A DNA stretch of 30,304 nt from Candidatus Pelagibacter sp. (GCA_028139285.1 JAOINI010000010.1:1-30304), one strand, 5' to 3'; positions 1 through 8,949 are shown, counted from the stretch's first letter. Notes: generated by a model not told the origin, from the letters alone. Made by a program: numbers and translations.

Positions 1-678
1 TCCACTTTTCATCAAAGGTCTTTTAAGATTTCTAATTTTAGTTCTTAAAAACTTAGTATCCTTATTTGATGGATCAATAATGTATTTTTTGAATATTTTT
101 TTTGAAATCTTTATTAAAGAATTCTTTTTTACATCTAATAATGGTCGATATAAGTCGATTTTTTTGTCTAGTTTACTCAAGAGTTTCATCGCAGATAATC
201 CTGTCAGACCACTTCCTCTTGAAAGTCTTATAAAAAATGTTTCCACTTGATCATCTAAATTATGACCTGTGAGGATAGTTTTAACATTTTTTTTGACGCA
301 ATAAGTATTGAGCATTTCGTATCTTATTTTTCTAGCTTGACCTTGAATATTTTTTTTTATAACAGAATTATTTTTTAAGACATTTAGTTTAATATCATAA
401 ATATTTAGTAACGCTTTTACTTGTTCAGCTTCTTTTGATGAATTAGATCTTATGTTATGATTAATCAAAACATAATGAAAAATTGTTTTTTTTTCAAAGC
501 TATAAGCTTTAGATAAAGCTGCAAGTGCTAAACTATCAGGACCACCAGATATAGCTACTACATATGATTTTCTTTTAAGCTTATCTAATTTATTTTTAAA
601 ATTTGAGTATATTAATGATAATTCTTCAAAATCACAAAATGTATTTTTAAGAATTGCACTTGAATTTTTTTTGCTCAT
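1..678 (-). CDS. tilS: tRNA(Ile)-lysidine synthase TilS, partial (3' end beyond left edge)
   Basis: An open frame runs without a stop from an ATG at 678 to base 1, giving 226 residues of the N-terminal part. It shows the PP-loop ATPase signature SGGPDS at residues 44-49, then TGHNLDDQVETF and RLSRGSGLTGLSAM, and near the edge DPSN followed by FLRTKIRN. All are typical of TilS, which uses ATP to attach lysine to C34 of tRNA-Ile(CAU) so that it reads AUA. That codon is common in an A+T-rich genome, so the gene is expected to be essential. The start overlaps the end of cpoB by 32 bases, so the two are probably co-transcribed. The C-terminal substrate-binding part lies outside the window. Confidence 0.93.
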   Translation of the reverse strand, partial: MSKKNSSAILKNTFCDFEELSLIYSNFKNKLDKLKRKSYVVAISGGPDSLALAALSKAYSFEKKTIFHYVLINHNIRSNSSKEAEQVKALLNIYDIKLNVLKNNSVIKKNIQGQARKIRYEMLNTYCVKKNVKTILTGHNLDDQVETFFIRLSRGSGLTGLSAMKLLSKLDKKIDLYRPLLDVKKNSLIKISKKIFKKYIIDPSNKDTKFLRTKIRNLKRPLMKSG

Positions 679-1606
679 ACTGAGCTTTTTGTAACACAGA
701 CTTGCTTGCTTTTGGGTATTCTTTTTTAAGACCTAAAATCATTTTGCAACCTTGATCTTTCTCCCCAAGTTGAACCATGGTAATTCCTAGCTTTAAAAGA
801 TTGTCAGGTGCCTTTTTACTTTTTGGGTAATTTTGGTAACCATCTAAATAAGCTGTGGCAGCATCAGAGTACAATTGTCTTATTCTAAATGTCTCTCCAT
901 ACCAATATTGAGCACTACCAGCTAAATCGTGATCTTTGTTTTTATTTATAAATTCTTTTAAAGCAACTTCAGCAGTTTCATAGTCACCAATTTTCATAAA
1001 ACCAACTGCAAATTCATATTGTTCATTCGCTGGCTTATCTGGTAGCAAGGAGTCTATCTGTTCAGGTTCTTCAGAGATTACTGTTTGAGCGCCTTGAATA
1101 GAGTTTACTGTTTGTTGTTTGGGTAAATTGGTCATTTGGTATCCTGGGCTAGAACCAAAATCTTGAGGTTTGCTCGATCCAGGTAATGTTACTTGATTAT
1201 TTTTTGTAACAGTAACTGTTCCATTTTCTAAGTCTGAAAATCTTAATTGAGTATCTGATTGTATTTTTGTTACTCTTGAGGATAATTTATCTAGTTTAAA
1301 ATTTACTTCTTCGAATTTATTAGTAAGTTCTCTAAATTGATCTTCAATTTCATTTAATTTTAAAAGATGTTTAGTTAAAATGTCTTCATTCAAGCCATCA
1401 GACTTAAACGTTGATATTTCATTACTAGCGACATCAGATTTTTGATAAACAGCTTTTTCTAAAGTTTTTAGATCTTTAGTTATTACTTGTATTTGATCGG
1501 AAATTGCTTTTAGGTAAATTTCTTCCTCTTCAGCAAAGAGATTTGCAAAATTTATAAAAGCAAATAAGAAAAATATTATAAATAATTTATTTATTATATC
1601 TCGCAT
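647..1606 (-). CDS. cpoB: Cell division coordinator CpoB / YbgF, Tol-Pal associated
   Basis: A 319-residue secreted protein. An N-terminal hydrophobic stretch ending near FANLFA reads as a signal peptide. Residues about 30-130 are a heptad-rich coiled coil, as in the trimerising N-terminus of YbgF. After a low-complexity linker, residues from about 195 hold TPR-like repeats (AVGFMKIGDYETAEVALKEF, then AAYLDGYQNYPKSKKAP). The family acts in the periplasm, linking Tol-Pal to septal peptidoglycan synthesis. Its place after pal and before tilS is the common proteobacterial order. A terminator lies between it and pal. A weak TATAAAT sequence just upstream on the minus strand (near 1618-1624) could be a -10 box for its own transcription. 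Family assignment is firm; regulation is inferred. Confidence 0.9.
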   Translation of the reverse strand: MRDIINKLFIIFFLFAFINFANLFAEEEEIYLKAISDQIQVITKDLKTLEKAVYQKSDVASNEISTFKSDGLNEDILTKHLLKLNEIEDQFRELTNKFEEVNFKLDKLSSRVTKIQSDTQLRFSDLENGTVTVTKNNQVTLPGSSKPQDFGSSPGYQMTNLPKQQTVNSIQGAQTVISEEPEQIDSLLPDKPANEQYEFAVGFMKIGDYETAEVALKEFINKNKDHDLAGSAQYWYGETFRIRQLYSDAATAYLDGYQNYPKSKKAPDNLLKLGITMVQLGEKDQGCKMILGLKKEYPKASKSVLQKAQYEQKKFKCNS

Positions 1607-1633
1607 TCACAATTTCTATTTATACAAAATGGC

Positions 1634-1671
1634 AAAAAAAAGACCCTTTAACAAATTCGTTAAAGGGTCTT
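1634..1671 (-). terminator. Rho-independent terminator after pal
   Basis: On the minus strand a perfect 13-bp stem AAGACCCTTTAAC / GTTAAAGGGTCTT encloses a 6-nt loop and runs straight into a tract of T (A-run 1634-1641 on the plus strand). It sits between the pal stop at 1695 and the cpoB start at 1606. It should end most tol-pal transcripts and reduce read-through into cpoB-tilS. Confidence 0.9.
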
Positions 1672-1694
1672 AATAATATGTATAGTTTAGTTTT

Positions 1695-2171
1695 TTAATT
1701 AACTTTTACTGTTACAGATCTTCTATTCTGAGACCATGCAATAGGTGATGATTTAGGGTTAACTGGTTTTTCTTTTCCGTAACTAATTACAGATAATCTT
1801 TTGCCTGAAATACCATAAGTCATCAAATAATCTCTTGCTGCGTTTGCTCTTCTCTCACCTAACGCCAAGTTATATTCTCTTGTTCCTCTCTCATCAGCAT
1901 GTCCCTCGATAACTACATTAAGTTTTTTATTTTTTCTTAAAAAAGTAGCTTGCTTTCTTAGTGTCGCTCTTGAGGCAGTTGTTAAAGAGGATTTGTTAGT
2001 TGCAAAAAACACTCTATCTGGAACGCCTGCAGCTAAATATTCAACTGTTTCCTTTCCAGTATATACATCTCCGTCAATATCGCCGGATTTTTTCGCTGTA
2101 GAACAGGCGCTGAGAAGTAATGTGGTGAATATTACAAGTAATATATTTTTTAAATTCGATTTTAGTGTCAT
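1695..2171 (-). CDS. pal: Peptidoglycan-associated lipoprotein Pal
   Basis: 158 residues. A lipoprotein signal peptide with lipobox LLSAC places the modified cysteine at residue 23, so the protein should be anchored in the outer membrane. The C-terminal half is an OmpA-like peptidoglycan-binding domain with VFFATNKSSL and the signature GHADERGTREYNLALGERR, which contains the conserved Asp and Arg that bind diaminopimelate. It pairs with TolB and TolA to hold the outer membrane to the wall and constrict it at division. A strong AGGGG ribosome-binding site (plus strand 2178-2182) lies 6 nt before the ATG. The length is normal for the family. It is followed by a strong terminator. Confidence 0.97.
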   Translation of the reverse strand: MTLKSNLKNILLVIFTTLLLSACSTAKKSGDIDGDVYTGKETVEYLAAGVPDRVFFATNKSSLTTASRATLRKQATFLRKNKKLNVVIEGHADERGTREYNLALGERRANAARDYLMTYGISGKRLSVISYGKEKPVNPKSSPIAWSQNRRSVTVKVN

Positions 2172-2246
2172 TTTTTCCCCTAGGTTTAATGTGGTTATTT
2201 CAAATTATTCAAAGTCTTTCAAGTATATTTTACATAAAATTCAACC

Positions 2247-3584
2247 TTACTTAGATAATAATGAGGACCAAGATGGGTCTGAGGCATCAGTTTTTGTTAA
2301 AAGTCTTCTTTCATTGTAGCCAGTAATATCTATGGACCATAATTTTGCAGAAAATCCCTCCCCTTTAGTACCAGATTTGGTTTCTCTGTAAAAAACTAAT
2401 ACTCTACCATTTGGAGACCACGAAGGTGCTTCTTGGTAATAATTTTCTGTTAAAAGCCTTTCACCGGTTCCATCAATTCTCATAACACCTATAAAAAATT
2501 TACCTTTATGCATTTTAGTAAAAGCAATTAAATCTCCTCTAGGAGACCAAACAGGGGTGCCATAAATACCTTTGCCAAATGTAATCCTTTTAACATTGCT
2601 ACCGTCGCTTCTCATTACATAAATTTGTTGCAATCCACTTCTATCTGAATTGAACGCTATAAATTTTCCATCTGGGGAAAATGAAGGGGAGGTATCTATT
2701 GATGAATGTTCGGTAATTCTTTCTACTAATCTTGTTTCTAAATCCATTGTAAAAATATCTGAATTTCCATCTTTTGCAAAACTCATAATTATTTTTTTAC
2801 CATCTGGAGAAAATCTTGGAGCAAAAGTCATACCTGGGAAATTTCCTACAACTTCTTGTGTTCCAGTTTCAATATCAAGCAAATAAACTCTAGGCATATT
2901 TCTGAAATAAGACATATAAGTGACCATTTGATTTGTTGGATTAAATCTTGGAGTTAAAACCAACTCATTACCCAAAGTAAGATATTTTGTATTAAAGCCG
3001 TCTTGGTCCATGATTGCTAATTTTTTGACTCTTTGAGTTTTTGGTCCACTTTCGGCAACGTAAATTATTCTAGTATCAAAGTAACCCTCCTCTCCTGTCA
3101 GTCTCTCGTAAATTTTATCTGATATTATATGTGCGACTCTTCTCCAATTAGATGGGGTTGTCGTGAATGCTAGTGCTGTCATTTCTTGGGCAGCAGCTAA
3201 ATCCCAAAGTCTGAACTCTACTTTTAGTTTATCACCACTTACTAAAAGTTTGCCTGTAACTAAAGCTTGAGCTTTTATTAATCTCCAATCTTCAAATCTT
3301 GGTTTTAAATGAGCGATATCTGGTTTTTGAACAAAGGCATCTTTTTTTAAAGGATTAAATAAGCCTGTGTTTCTAAAATTTTTTTCTATAATTTCAGATA
3401 TTTTATCACCTAACTCTTTTACATTAAGATTATTATATTTTTCTGATTTAATATCGACATGAAGTGGAGAAATAGCGATCGGTAATGGGTCTAAGTTACC
3501 TCTTGTAATATCTACCTCTATAAGTGCTGATAAATTACTAATTGAAAAAATATTTATAAGGAAGATATAGATAAATTTTTTCAT
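2247..3584 (-). CDS. tolB: Tol-Pal system periplasmic protein TolB
   Basis: 445 residues with a signal peptide ending near NLSA. The N-terminal domain (about 22-160) has the TolB alpha/beta fold pattern, including the VTGKLL and EFRLWDL segments. The C-terminal part is a beta-propeller with at least five PD40-type repeats: [60 protein letters not shown] and [13 protein letters not shown]. TolB shuttles in the periplasm between Pal and TolA. One base separates its start from the tolA stop. The 75-base gap to pal is the largest within the tol run and could hold an extra promoter, though none is clear. Confidence 0.97.
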   Translation of the reverse strand: MKKFIYIFLINIFSISNLSALIEVDITRGNLDPLPIAISPLHVDIKSEKYNNLNVKELGDKISEIIEKNFRNTGLFNPLKKDAFVQKPDIAHLKPRFEDWRLIKAQALVTGKLLVSGDKLKVEFRLWDLAAAQEMTALAFTTTPSNWRRVAHIISDKIYERLTGEEGYFDTRIIYVAESGPKTQRVKKLAIMDQDGFNTKYLTLGNELVLTPRFNPTNQMVTYMSYFRNMPRVYLLDIETGTQEVVGNFPGMTFAPRFSPDGKKIIMSFAKDGNSDIFTMDLETRLVERITEHSSIDTSPSFSPDGKFIAFNSDRSGLQQIYVMRSDGSNVKRITFGKGIYGTPVWSPRGDLIAFTKMHKGKFFIGVMRIDGTGERLLTENYYQEAPSWSPNGRVLVFYRETKSGTKGEGFSAKLWSIDITGYNERRLLTKTDASDPSWSSLLSK

Positions 3585-3585
3585 A

Positions 3586-4401
3586 TTAGCCTTTTAACAT
3601 TTCCTCTGGATTAAAGTTTAATTGTATATTCTTCCATTTATCATATCCTGTAGGTGGCACTTTTAATGGTTGACACATCCTAACAGCTCTTAAAGCACTC
3701 TCAGCCAATACTTTATAAAATTTCTGTCCAGGTCTATTCATACGTTCGTGATCCAATATTTCTGATTTAAGTATAGTACCATCTTTCTTTAGTTGTAATT
3801 TAATTCGAACTAATAAGTTTTGATCGTAAGGTAGACCTAATGGAACACTCCAGCAACCAAAAATTTGTGCTCTTAATGCATCTTCTTCTGATAGAGTAAG
3901 ACCAGTTGCAAATGAATTTTTTTGGTTACTTTGAGTTATTTTTTTACTATCTTTTTTTTCTGTAGCTTCGATTTCTTTAGCTTTATCAATTAGCGCTGCA
4001 ATTTGATTTGCATCAACTACTTCTTTCTTCTCAAATTCAGATGACTGTCTAATTTGAGGTTTTACTTCCTCAGGATTTTGTTTTTTTTTAATTATTTTTT
4101 TTTCTTCTTCTTTTTTGTTATCTGGTAAAGGAATCCTATCAGGTTTTTCTTTTGCTTTGGCTGATGGCGGAGCTTGTTCCGAAACTACTCTTTTTTCTTC
4201 CTCTTTTTTTTTTGTATCCTCTATAATTTTTCTTGCTTTAGGAGCAAATGGTATCATGGTTTTATCCGAAATTTGTATTAATTCTACTGATACTATAGGA
4301 GGCAAATCAACCGGTTCCCTAAGCATAAAAGGCAAACTCATCACTGTTAGTAAAATCATTAATGAATGAAATGTTAAAGAGTATATTAAGCTTCTTATCA
4401 T
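3586..4401 (-). CDS. tolA: Cell envelope integrity protein TolA
   Basis: 271 residues, shorter than many TolA proteins. One N-terminal transmembrane helix (about residues 7-27, [17 protein letters not shown]) anchors it in the inner membrane. Residues about 55-160 are charged and Lys/Glu-rich, matching the helical periplasm-spanning domain II. The C-terminal domain ([15 protein letters not shown], then [13 protein letters not shown] and [11 protein letters not shown]) is TonB/TolA-like and should contact TolB and Pal. Energised by TolQ-TolR using the proton gradient. The call rests on this architecture and on the position between tolR and tolB. Confidence 0.93.
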   Translation of the reverse strand: MIRSLIYSLTFHSLMILLTVMSLPFMLREPVDLPPIVSVELIQISDKTMIPFAPKARKIIEDTKKKEEEKRVVSEQAPPSAKAKEKPDRIPLPDNKKEEEKKIIKKKQNPEEVKPQIRQSSEFEKKEVVDANQIAALIDKAKEIEATEKKDSKKITQSNQKNSFATGLTLSEEDALRAQIFGCWSVPLGLPYDQNLLVRIKLQLKKDGTILKSEILDHERMNRPGQKFYKVLAESALRAVRMCQPLKVPPTGYDKWKNIQLNFNPEEMLKG

Positions 4402-4409
4402 ATTCCATT

Positions 4410-4823
4410 TTAATTTTTGTAAGGCTCAGAAATTAAAGCAACTTTTGAAAATCCTGCACCTGATAAAGTTCCCATTATCTCTAAAACTCTTCCATAGTTG
4501 ATATTCTTATCGCCCCTTACGTAAATTCTGGTATCTGTTCTGTTTTTTGCAATGGCTAAAAGTTTAGGTACCATTTTTTGATAAGTGACTTGATGTTCTT
4601 GAATATATATCTCTCCTTTAGAATTAATACTTATTGTAAGAGGTTCTTGATCATCTGGAAGCGAGTCTGCAGCTGACTCGGGTAAGTCAACTTGAACACC
4701 TACGGTCAATAAAGGTGCGGTCACCATAAATATAATCAGAAGAACAAGCATTACATCTACAAAAGGTGTAACATTTATCTCACTCATTGGTTCCTTTTTT
4801 GAGCGATAAAATCTGAATGCCAT
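4410..4823 (-). CDS. tolR: TolR, ExbD-family proton-channel subunit
   Basis: 137 residues. One N-terminal membrane helix follows the motif MSEINVTPFVDVMLVLLIIF, whose Asp in the helix is the proton-carrying residue conserved in TolR and ExbD. The periplasmic C-terminal domain includes DTRIYVRGDKNINYGRVLEIM, typical of the family. With TolQ it forms the motor that energises TolA. Two bases separate it from tolQ and eight from tolA, so the three are one transcription unit. Confidence 0.97.
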   Translation of the reverse strand: MAFRFYRSKKEPMSEINVTPFVDVMLVLLIIFMVTAPLLTVGVQVDLPESAADSLPDDQEPLTISINSKGEIYIQEHQVTYQKMVPKLLAIAKNRTDTRIYVRGDKNINYGRVLEIMGTLSGAGFSKVALISEPYKN

Positions 4824-4825
4824 TA

Positions 4826-5506
4826 TTAAATTATTGATAAAAATCTTTTAGAAAAATTTTCAATTCTTGAAAAATATTTTTGGGAGTCACTGTTAAATTT
4901 ATTATAAGCTACCACCGCTGGGATCGCAGCTAACAATCCTAATGCAGTTGCAAATAATGCTTCCGCAATACCTGGTGCAACAATTGCTAAACTTGTATTT
5001 CTTGAGATTGCAATAGATTGAAAAGAATTCATTATCCCCCAAACAGTTCCAAACAATCCAATAAAAGGAGCGGTTGACCCAACTGTAGCCAAAAATGTAA
5101 AGTTTTTTTCAACTTTTTTCATTTCATTATCTGTAGCTATTTCTAGAATTCTTTCGACTCTTGCGGCTTGAATCGCAGAAGATTGTCTTTTTGTTTTTAC
5201 TAGCTCTCCCATTGCTGCTTTAAAGATTAAGGTTGCAGGGTCATTAGAGTTTACTGGGAGACTATTATTAAAACTTTCTGCTGATTTAGCTTTCCAAAAT
5301 TTTTTTTCAAAATCAATAATTGATTTATTTATATTCTTAAAAAGTTTAAATTTATCAAAAATCAGTGCCCAAGAAAAAATTGAGGAAGCAATTAATAAAA
5401 TAATTACAAATTTTACTACAAAATCTGCTCTTAAAAAAAGCTTCCACAAAGAAAAATCTGTTGCTCCACCTAAGCCTACTACTTGAGTTGCTATATCTTG
5501 TTCCAT
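4826..5506 (-). CDS. tolQ: TolQ, MotA/TolQ/ExbB-family proton-channel subunit
   Basis: 226 residues, close to the 230 of E. coli TolQ. Three membrane helices are visible: one near residues 30-50, and two in the conserved C-terminal half, around FIGLFGTVWGIMNSFQSIA and PGIAEALFATALGLLAAIPAVVAYN, the latter being the ExbB/TolQ signature. It forms the pentameric channel around the TolR dimer in the inner membrane. It is first of the tol genes and follows the resolvase gene by 57 bases, which is enough for a promoter although none stands out. Confidence 0.97.
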   Translation of the reverse strand: MEQDIATQVVGLGGATDFSLWKLFLRADFVVKFVIILLIASSIFSWALIFDKFKLFKNINKSIIDFEKKFWKAKSAESFNNSLPVNSNDPATLIFKAAMGELVKTKRQSSAIQAARVERILEIATDNEMKKVEKNFTFLATVGSTAPFIGLFGTVWGIMNSFQSIAISRNTSLAIVAPGIAEALFATALGLLAAIPAVVAYNKFNSDSQKYFSRIENFSKRFLSII

Positions 5507-5563
5507 AGTGGTTAATTACTTTTAGATTGTGTCATGAATTTGGCGTTATTTGTTAATTTGGGT

Positions 5564-6055
5564 TTAATTTTCTTCAGTTAATCTTGTTTCACTGAAGTAT
5601 CTTGCTATCAAAATAGCGTCAGATTTATTAACGTCTTTTTTCTTGGCGAGTTGATTAGATAATTTCGGATACATTTCTATGGCTTTTGTTCTACTTGAGT
5701 CTTTTGAAGAATTAATTAGTTCAAAATGTTTTTTCCATTTTGATGGTCTTACAAAGTAAATTGGCAATTCAAGCGCCGCACATATGCCTTTGATTGCGCC
5801 AAACGTTTGGCCAAAATTAAACATACTAGTTACACCTTGACCAGGCATTGCATTTACCTGCTCAACAACAACTGCTACCTCTTCATCTTTAACAATATTT
5901 TCTTTGAGAAGATTTACAAGTAATGCACTATTTAGTTGTCTTTTATTTTTCTTCCCTTCAGACATCACAGGTATATCAAATATATTTAAAACATTATTTT
6001 TCTCTAAAACCGCTATCGCGCCGCTAAGACCTGGATCTATTCCAATTATTCTCAT
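5564..6055 (-). CDS. ruvC: RuvC-like Holliday junction resolvase (phage-type subgroup)
   Basis: 163 residues with an RNase H-like fold signature. GIDPGLSGAIAVLE places the first catalytic Asp at residue 7; VVVEQV gives Glu65; Asp141 and Asp146 in DVNKSDAILIARYF are candidates for the remaining acidic residues. The central motif AMPGQGVTSMFNFGQTFGAI and the WKKHF segment resemble phage-encoded and some alphaproteobacterial resolvases more than classical RuvC. Its place directly after yebC is that of ruvC in many proteobacteria, but ruvA and ruvB, which normally follow before tolQ, are missing. Its start shares one base with the yebC stop. Function as a junction-cutting nuclease is likely; equivalence to classical RuvC is less sure. 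Confidence 0.85.
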   Translation of the reverse strand: MRIIGIDPGLSGAIAVLEKNNVLNIFDIPVMSEGKKNKRQLNSALLVNLLKENIVKDEEVAVVVEQVNAMPGQGVTSMFNFGQTFGAIKGICAALELPIYFVRPSKWKKHFELINSSKDSSRTKAIEMYPKLSNQLAKKKDVNKSDAILIARYFSETRLTEEN

Positions 6056-6783
6056 TATTGAAAATTTTTTAAATTAGCGTTTGTAAATATGTTTTGTACA
6101 TCATCTAACTCTTCGAGACTATTTAAAACCTCGAATAATGCCTCGCTTTTATCTTTAGCTAAATTTATTAAATTTATTGGCCTCCACTCTATTGATGAGT
6201 AATTCAATGTTTCGATTTTTTTTTCAAGTTCAGTTTTAATTTTATAAAAATCTTCTTTTTGGGTAATTATCTCAAAAATGTTATTTAAATTAATACAGTC
6301 TTGTGCTCCAGCATTTGTTACTAATTCAAATATTTCTTCCTCTTTAATTCTGCCTTTTTCTACATGTATTATGCCACAATTTAAAAACATATGAGCAGTG
6401 GACCCGGTCTCCGCTAATCTTCCTCCATTTTTTTGCAATATTGTTCTTATACTTGATGCAGATCTATTTTTATTATCTGTAAGGGTCTCTATTATTAAAG
6501 CAACGTTAGATGGTCCAAATCCCTCATACCTTAAATTCTCGTAATTTTTATCTCCGCTCATTTCTGATTTATTAATTGCTCTAGAAATATTATCTTTAGG
6601 CATATTAGCTTGCTTAGCTGCTTGAATAGCTGTCCTCAATCTAGGATTCATGTTTGGATCTTTATCGCCTAACTTGGCGGCAACTGTTATCTCTCTGGAT
6701 AATTTGGAAAAAATTTTAGATCTCTCTTTATCAGCCCTACCTTTTTTATGTTTGATGCCTGCCCAATGTGAATGTCCTGCCAT
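6055..6783 (-). CDS. yebC: YebC/PmpR/TACO1-family protein
   Basis: 242 residues. The N-terminus MAGHSHWAGIKHKKGRADKE and the following ARIFSKL-like helix (KIFSKLSREITVAAK) are the family signature, with NPRLRTAIQAAKQANMP and the NVALIIETLTDNKNRSASSIR segment also matching. The family was first described as transcriptional regulators; members including mitochondrial TACO1 and bacterial YebC proteins help ribosomes through difficult, often proline-rich, stretches. Upstream of the resolvase gene, as usual in proteobacteria. Two bases separate it from the preceding ymdB-like gene, so it is part of one operon. Confidence 0.95.
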   Translation of the reverse strand: MAGHSHWAGIKHKKGRADKERSKIFSKLSREITVAAKLGDKDPNMNPRLRTAIQAAKQANMPKDNISRAINKSEMSGDKNYENLRYEGFGPSNVALIIETLTDNKNRSASSIRTILQKNGGRLAETGSTAHMFLNCGIIHVEKGRIKEEEIFELVTNAGAQDCINLNNIFEIITQKEDFYKIKTELEKKIETLNYSSIEWRPINLINLAKDKSEALFEVLNSLEELDDVQNIFTNANLKNFQ

Positions 6784-6785
6784 GA

Positions 6786-7592
6786 CTAATTTGCTAAACT
6801 ACCTCCATTAATTAATCTGGTGATTTTTTTTGCTAAGCCAGTTTCAAAATTAGATTCTACAATTACCCCTGATAAAGTTCCCTCACCCTCAGCAGGAAAA
6901 TGACTTGTTGCATCTTTTTGTTTCAAAAATCTTTTTATTGAATTTTCTTTGTTCATCCCTATGACAGAATTATAATCTCCACACATTCCAATATCTGTTT
7001 GATAAGCTGTCCCTCCTTCTAAAATACGAGTGTCAGCAGTTGGAACATGCGTATGAGTTCCAACAACACAAGTGACTTTACCATCAAAGAAATGACCGGC
7101 AGCCATTTTTTCACTTGTGATTTCACCATGAAAATCTACAACTATAAAATCCACATCTTTTTTTAATTTCATTTTGTCAGAGATTTCTTGAGCTTTTTTA
7201 AAAACATCCTCTGTTTTTCTCATAAAAACATTGCCCATCAGATTTATTACTCCAACTTTAAATTTTTTATCTCTTGAATAATAAATTTTATAACCTCTGC
7301 CTGGTGAACCGTTGACAAGATTTGCAGGTCTTAAAAGTCTATTTTCTTTCTCTATCAAATCTGTCGTTTCTTTTTTATCCCAAATATGATTTCCAGAGGT
7401 GATTACATCTACACCAATTTTAAAAAATTTCTCAGTTATCTCTTGGGTAATACCCCTTCCGTCATCTGATGCATTTTCTCCATTAACAATTACAAAATCA
7501 ATCTTATAAGTTTTAATTAAATCAGGTAGTTTGTTACTTAAGGCTTTTCTGCCAGAAGCTCCCATTATGTCTCCTAAAATAAGTAAGTTCAT
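6786..7592 (-). CDS. ymdB: YmdB-family metallophosphoesterase (TIGR00282 type)
   Basis: 268 residues. The calcineurin-like metal-binding motifs appear in order: LGDIMG at the N-terminus, NGENASDDGRGIT, SGNHIWDKKE, VDFHGEITSEK and GTHTHVPTAD. This order and spacing identify the YmdB family, for which cyclic-nucleotide phosphodiesterase activity has been shown in Gram-positive members. The role in alphaproteobacteria is not established. The start codon abuts the stop of the folate gene and the gene lies 2 bases before yebC, so it is translated within the same operon. Confidence 0.9.
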   Translation of the reverse strand: MNLLILGDIMGASGRKALSNKLPDLIKTYKIDFVIVNGENASDDGRGITQEITEKFFKIGVDVITSGNHIWDKKETTDLIEKENRLLRPANLVNGSPGRGYKIYYSRDKKFKVGVINLMGNVFMRKTEDVFKKAQEISDKMKLKKDVDFIVVDFHGEITSEKMAAGHFFDGKVTCVVGTHTHVPTADTRILEGGTAYQTDIGMCGDYNSVIGMNKENSIKRFLKQKDATSHFPAEGEGTLSGVIVESNFETGLAKKITRLINGGSLAN

Positions 7593-8143
7593 TAAAAAAT
7601 TCCTTTTTCTGTAATAATATAATCTAGCTTTACATCTTTTTGACTTATCGGGAGGTTATCGTGTCTTTGAAATGAAAAAGCAATACCAACAGTTAAAATA
7701 TTTTTAAATTTTTTTAAGTATCTATTTAGATATCGATCGTAAAATCCTTTTCCGTATCCTAGCCTATATTTTTTTTTATCAAAAGCCAGTATCGGCACTA
7801 AAATTAAATCAGGTATTTTAGGTATGCTCTTTATTGGTTCTAATATTCCAAATTTACCTACATATAATACTTCATTTTTTTCCCAAGGAAAAAAATCCAT
7901 TAAATTATTTTTATCCGTGACAGGAAGTAAAATTTCTTGATTTAAAAAATTCCTATAGTCTAGAATTTTTAATACATTAAGCTCAAAGTTTGATGGATAA
8001 TATAAAGCAACTTTAATTTTTTTTTTTTTAAACTTGTTACGTATCATATTTATTAAAGGTAAAAAAAAACTTTTATCAATATTAAAATATTTATTTTTTC
8101 TTAAATTTAAATATTTTTTTCTTAATTGTATTTTCTGTTGCAT
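7592..8143 (-). CDS. ygfA: 5-formyltetrahydrofolate cyclo-ligase
   Basis: 183 residues, normal for the family. The key motif is PILAFDKKKYRLGYGKGFYDRYL (positions about 134-156), where GYGKGFYDRYL forms the ATP- and folate-binding site. The N-terminal LRKKYLNLRK helix and ALYYPSNFELN segment also fit. The enzyme converts 5-formyl-THF to 5,10-methenyl-THF with ATP. Its ATG directly follows the zapA TAG. In many proteobacteria 6S RNA lies between zapA and this gene; here there is no space for it. Confidence 0.92.
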   Translation of the reverse strand: MQQKIQLRKKYLNLRKNKYFNIDKSFFLPLINMIRNKFKKKKIKVALYYPSNFELNVLKILDYRNFLNQEILLPVTDKNNLMDFFPWEKNEVLYVGKFGILEPIKSIPKIPDLILVPILAFDKKKYRLGYGKGFYDRYLNRYLKKFKNILTVGIAFSFQRHDNLPISQKDVKLDYIITEKGIF

Positions 8144-8590
8144 CTACTGTATTTTAGACAGTGACTCTGTATTTGAAATTATTTTCTCTAGTGATTTTGT
8201 AGTTTTATCAAGCATTGCCTCATAAAGAGAGTTGTTTTCTTCAATTGTCTTTTTAAACCCATCTAATTCTTCATTTAAATTTTTTATTTCAACATCTTTA
8301 CCCTCTTTATATTTGATTGCTAGAGATCTAATTTCTTTAAACTTATTTGAAATTTCATCTAATTTTTTTTTTTGGTTTGTTACTTTTTGTTTTAAATCAA
8401 AATATTCATCAATTAATTGAATAGTTGTAATTAATAAAAGCTTATTTTCTCCAATATTTCCAAGCTTATCTTTTAATTCTGCGTACTTTTTGTCTAAAAA
8501 CTTTGTTAATTTTTTCAAAGACTCTTCTTGACCATCATCACATGAAAGCAAATAGTCTTTGTTATTAAATTTAATATTTACATTTGCCAT
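8144..8590 (-). CDS. zapA: Cell division protein ZapA
   Basis: 148 residues. The N-terminal globular domain begins with [25 protein letters not shown], matching the ZapA pattern in which the chain binds FtsZ. It is followed by DEYFDLKQKV and a long coiled coil to the C-terminus. ZapA crosslinks FtsZ filaments at the division ring in the cytoplasm. The length is somewhat above the common 100-130 because the coiled coil is extended. The start overlaps the upstream coiled-coil gene by 13 bases, indicating coupled translation. Confidence 0.88.
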   Translation of the reverse strand: MANVNIKFNNKDYLLSCDDGQEESLKKLTKFLDKKYAELKDKLGNIGENKLLLITTIQLIDEYFDLKQKVTNQKKKLDEISNKFKEIRSLAIKYKEGKDVEIKNLNEELDGFKKTIEENNSLYEAMLDKTTKSLEKIISNTESLSKIQ

Positions 8591-8901
8591 TTATCTATCT
8601 CACTAACTAAATTTTCGGTTTCTTGGCTTAATTCCTCTATGTCTTGATTAAATCTATTCTCAAGCTCAGATCTTTTGTTTACCTCTAATTGAAGATTTTT
8701 TATTTTTTCTTTTAAATATTTGTGTTCTCTCATTAATTCTTCGTTTTTTTTTTCAATTTCTTTTTTTTGATTGGCTAATTCATTTTTTTCACTTCTAATT
8801 TTTTCTATTTCATAATTTGGCTGTGAATAACTTAAAGATAAAGAATTTAATTTATCAATAAGTTGGTTTAAATTTTGTTCTTTCTTTTCAAAACTATTCA
8901 T
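8578..8901 (-). CDS. Small coiled-coil protein, DUF4164-like, upstream of zapA
   Basis: 107 residues, almost wholly predicted coiled coil ([21 protein letters not shown] and similar heptads), with no signal peptide or membrane helix. In alphaproteobacteria a small DUF4164 coiled-coil protein often precedes zapA and lies divergent to tkt, and this gene fits by position and character. A ZapB-like partner of ZapA is possible but is only inferred from context. Overlap of 13 bases with zapA. It is the first gene of the minus-strand run; its promoter must lie in the 57 bases shared with tkt. Confidence 0.7.
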   Translation of the reverse strand: MNSFEKKEQNLNQLIDKLNSLSLSYSQPNYEIEKIRSEKNELANQKKEIEKKNEELMREHKYLKEKIKNLQLEVNKRSELENRFNQDIEELSQETENLVSEIDKWQM

Positions 8902-8920
8902 AAAGATTTATACCATAATA

Positions 8921-8949
8921 TTGATATAGTTAGTTTAAGTCTATATAGG
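8921..8949 (+). promoter_or_regulatory. Candidate promoter for tkt
   Basis: TTGATA at 8921-8926 and TATAGG at 8944-8949 are separated by 17 bases, in the short intergenic space before tkt. The predicted transcription start near 8956 would lie only a few bases before the GTG at 8959, giving a nearly leaderless message. In such A+T-rich DNA the match could be by chance. Confidence 0.35.

Noticed and set aside
1993..2319. Plus-strand open frame opposite pal and tolB
   Set aside because: It lies antisense to two firmly identified genes and has no recognisable domain; a shadow frame.
8140..8150. 6S RNA between zapA and the folate cyclo-ligase gene
   Set aside because: The stop of one gene directly adjoins the start of the other; there is no space.
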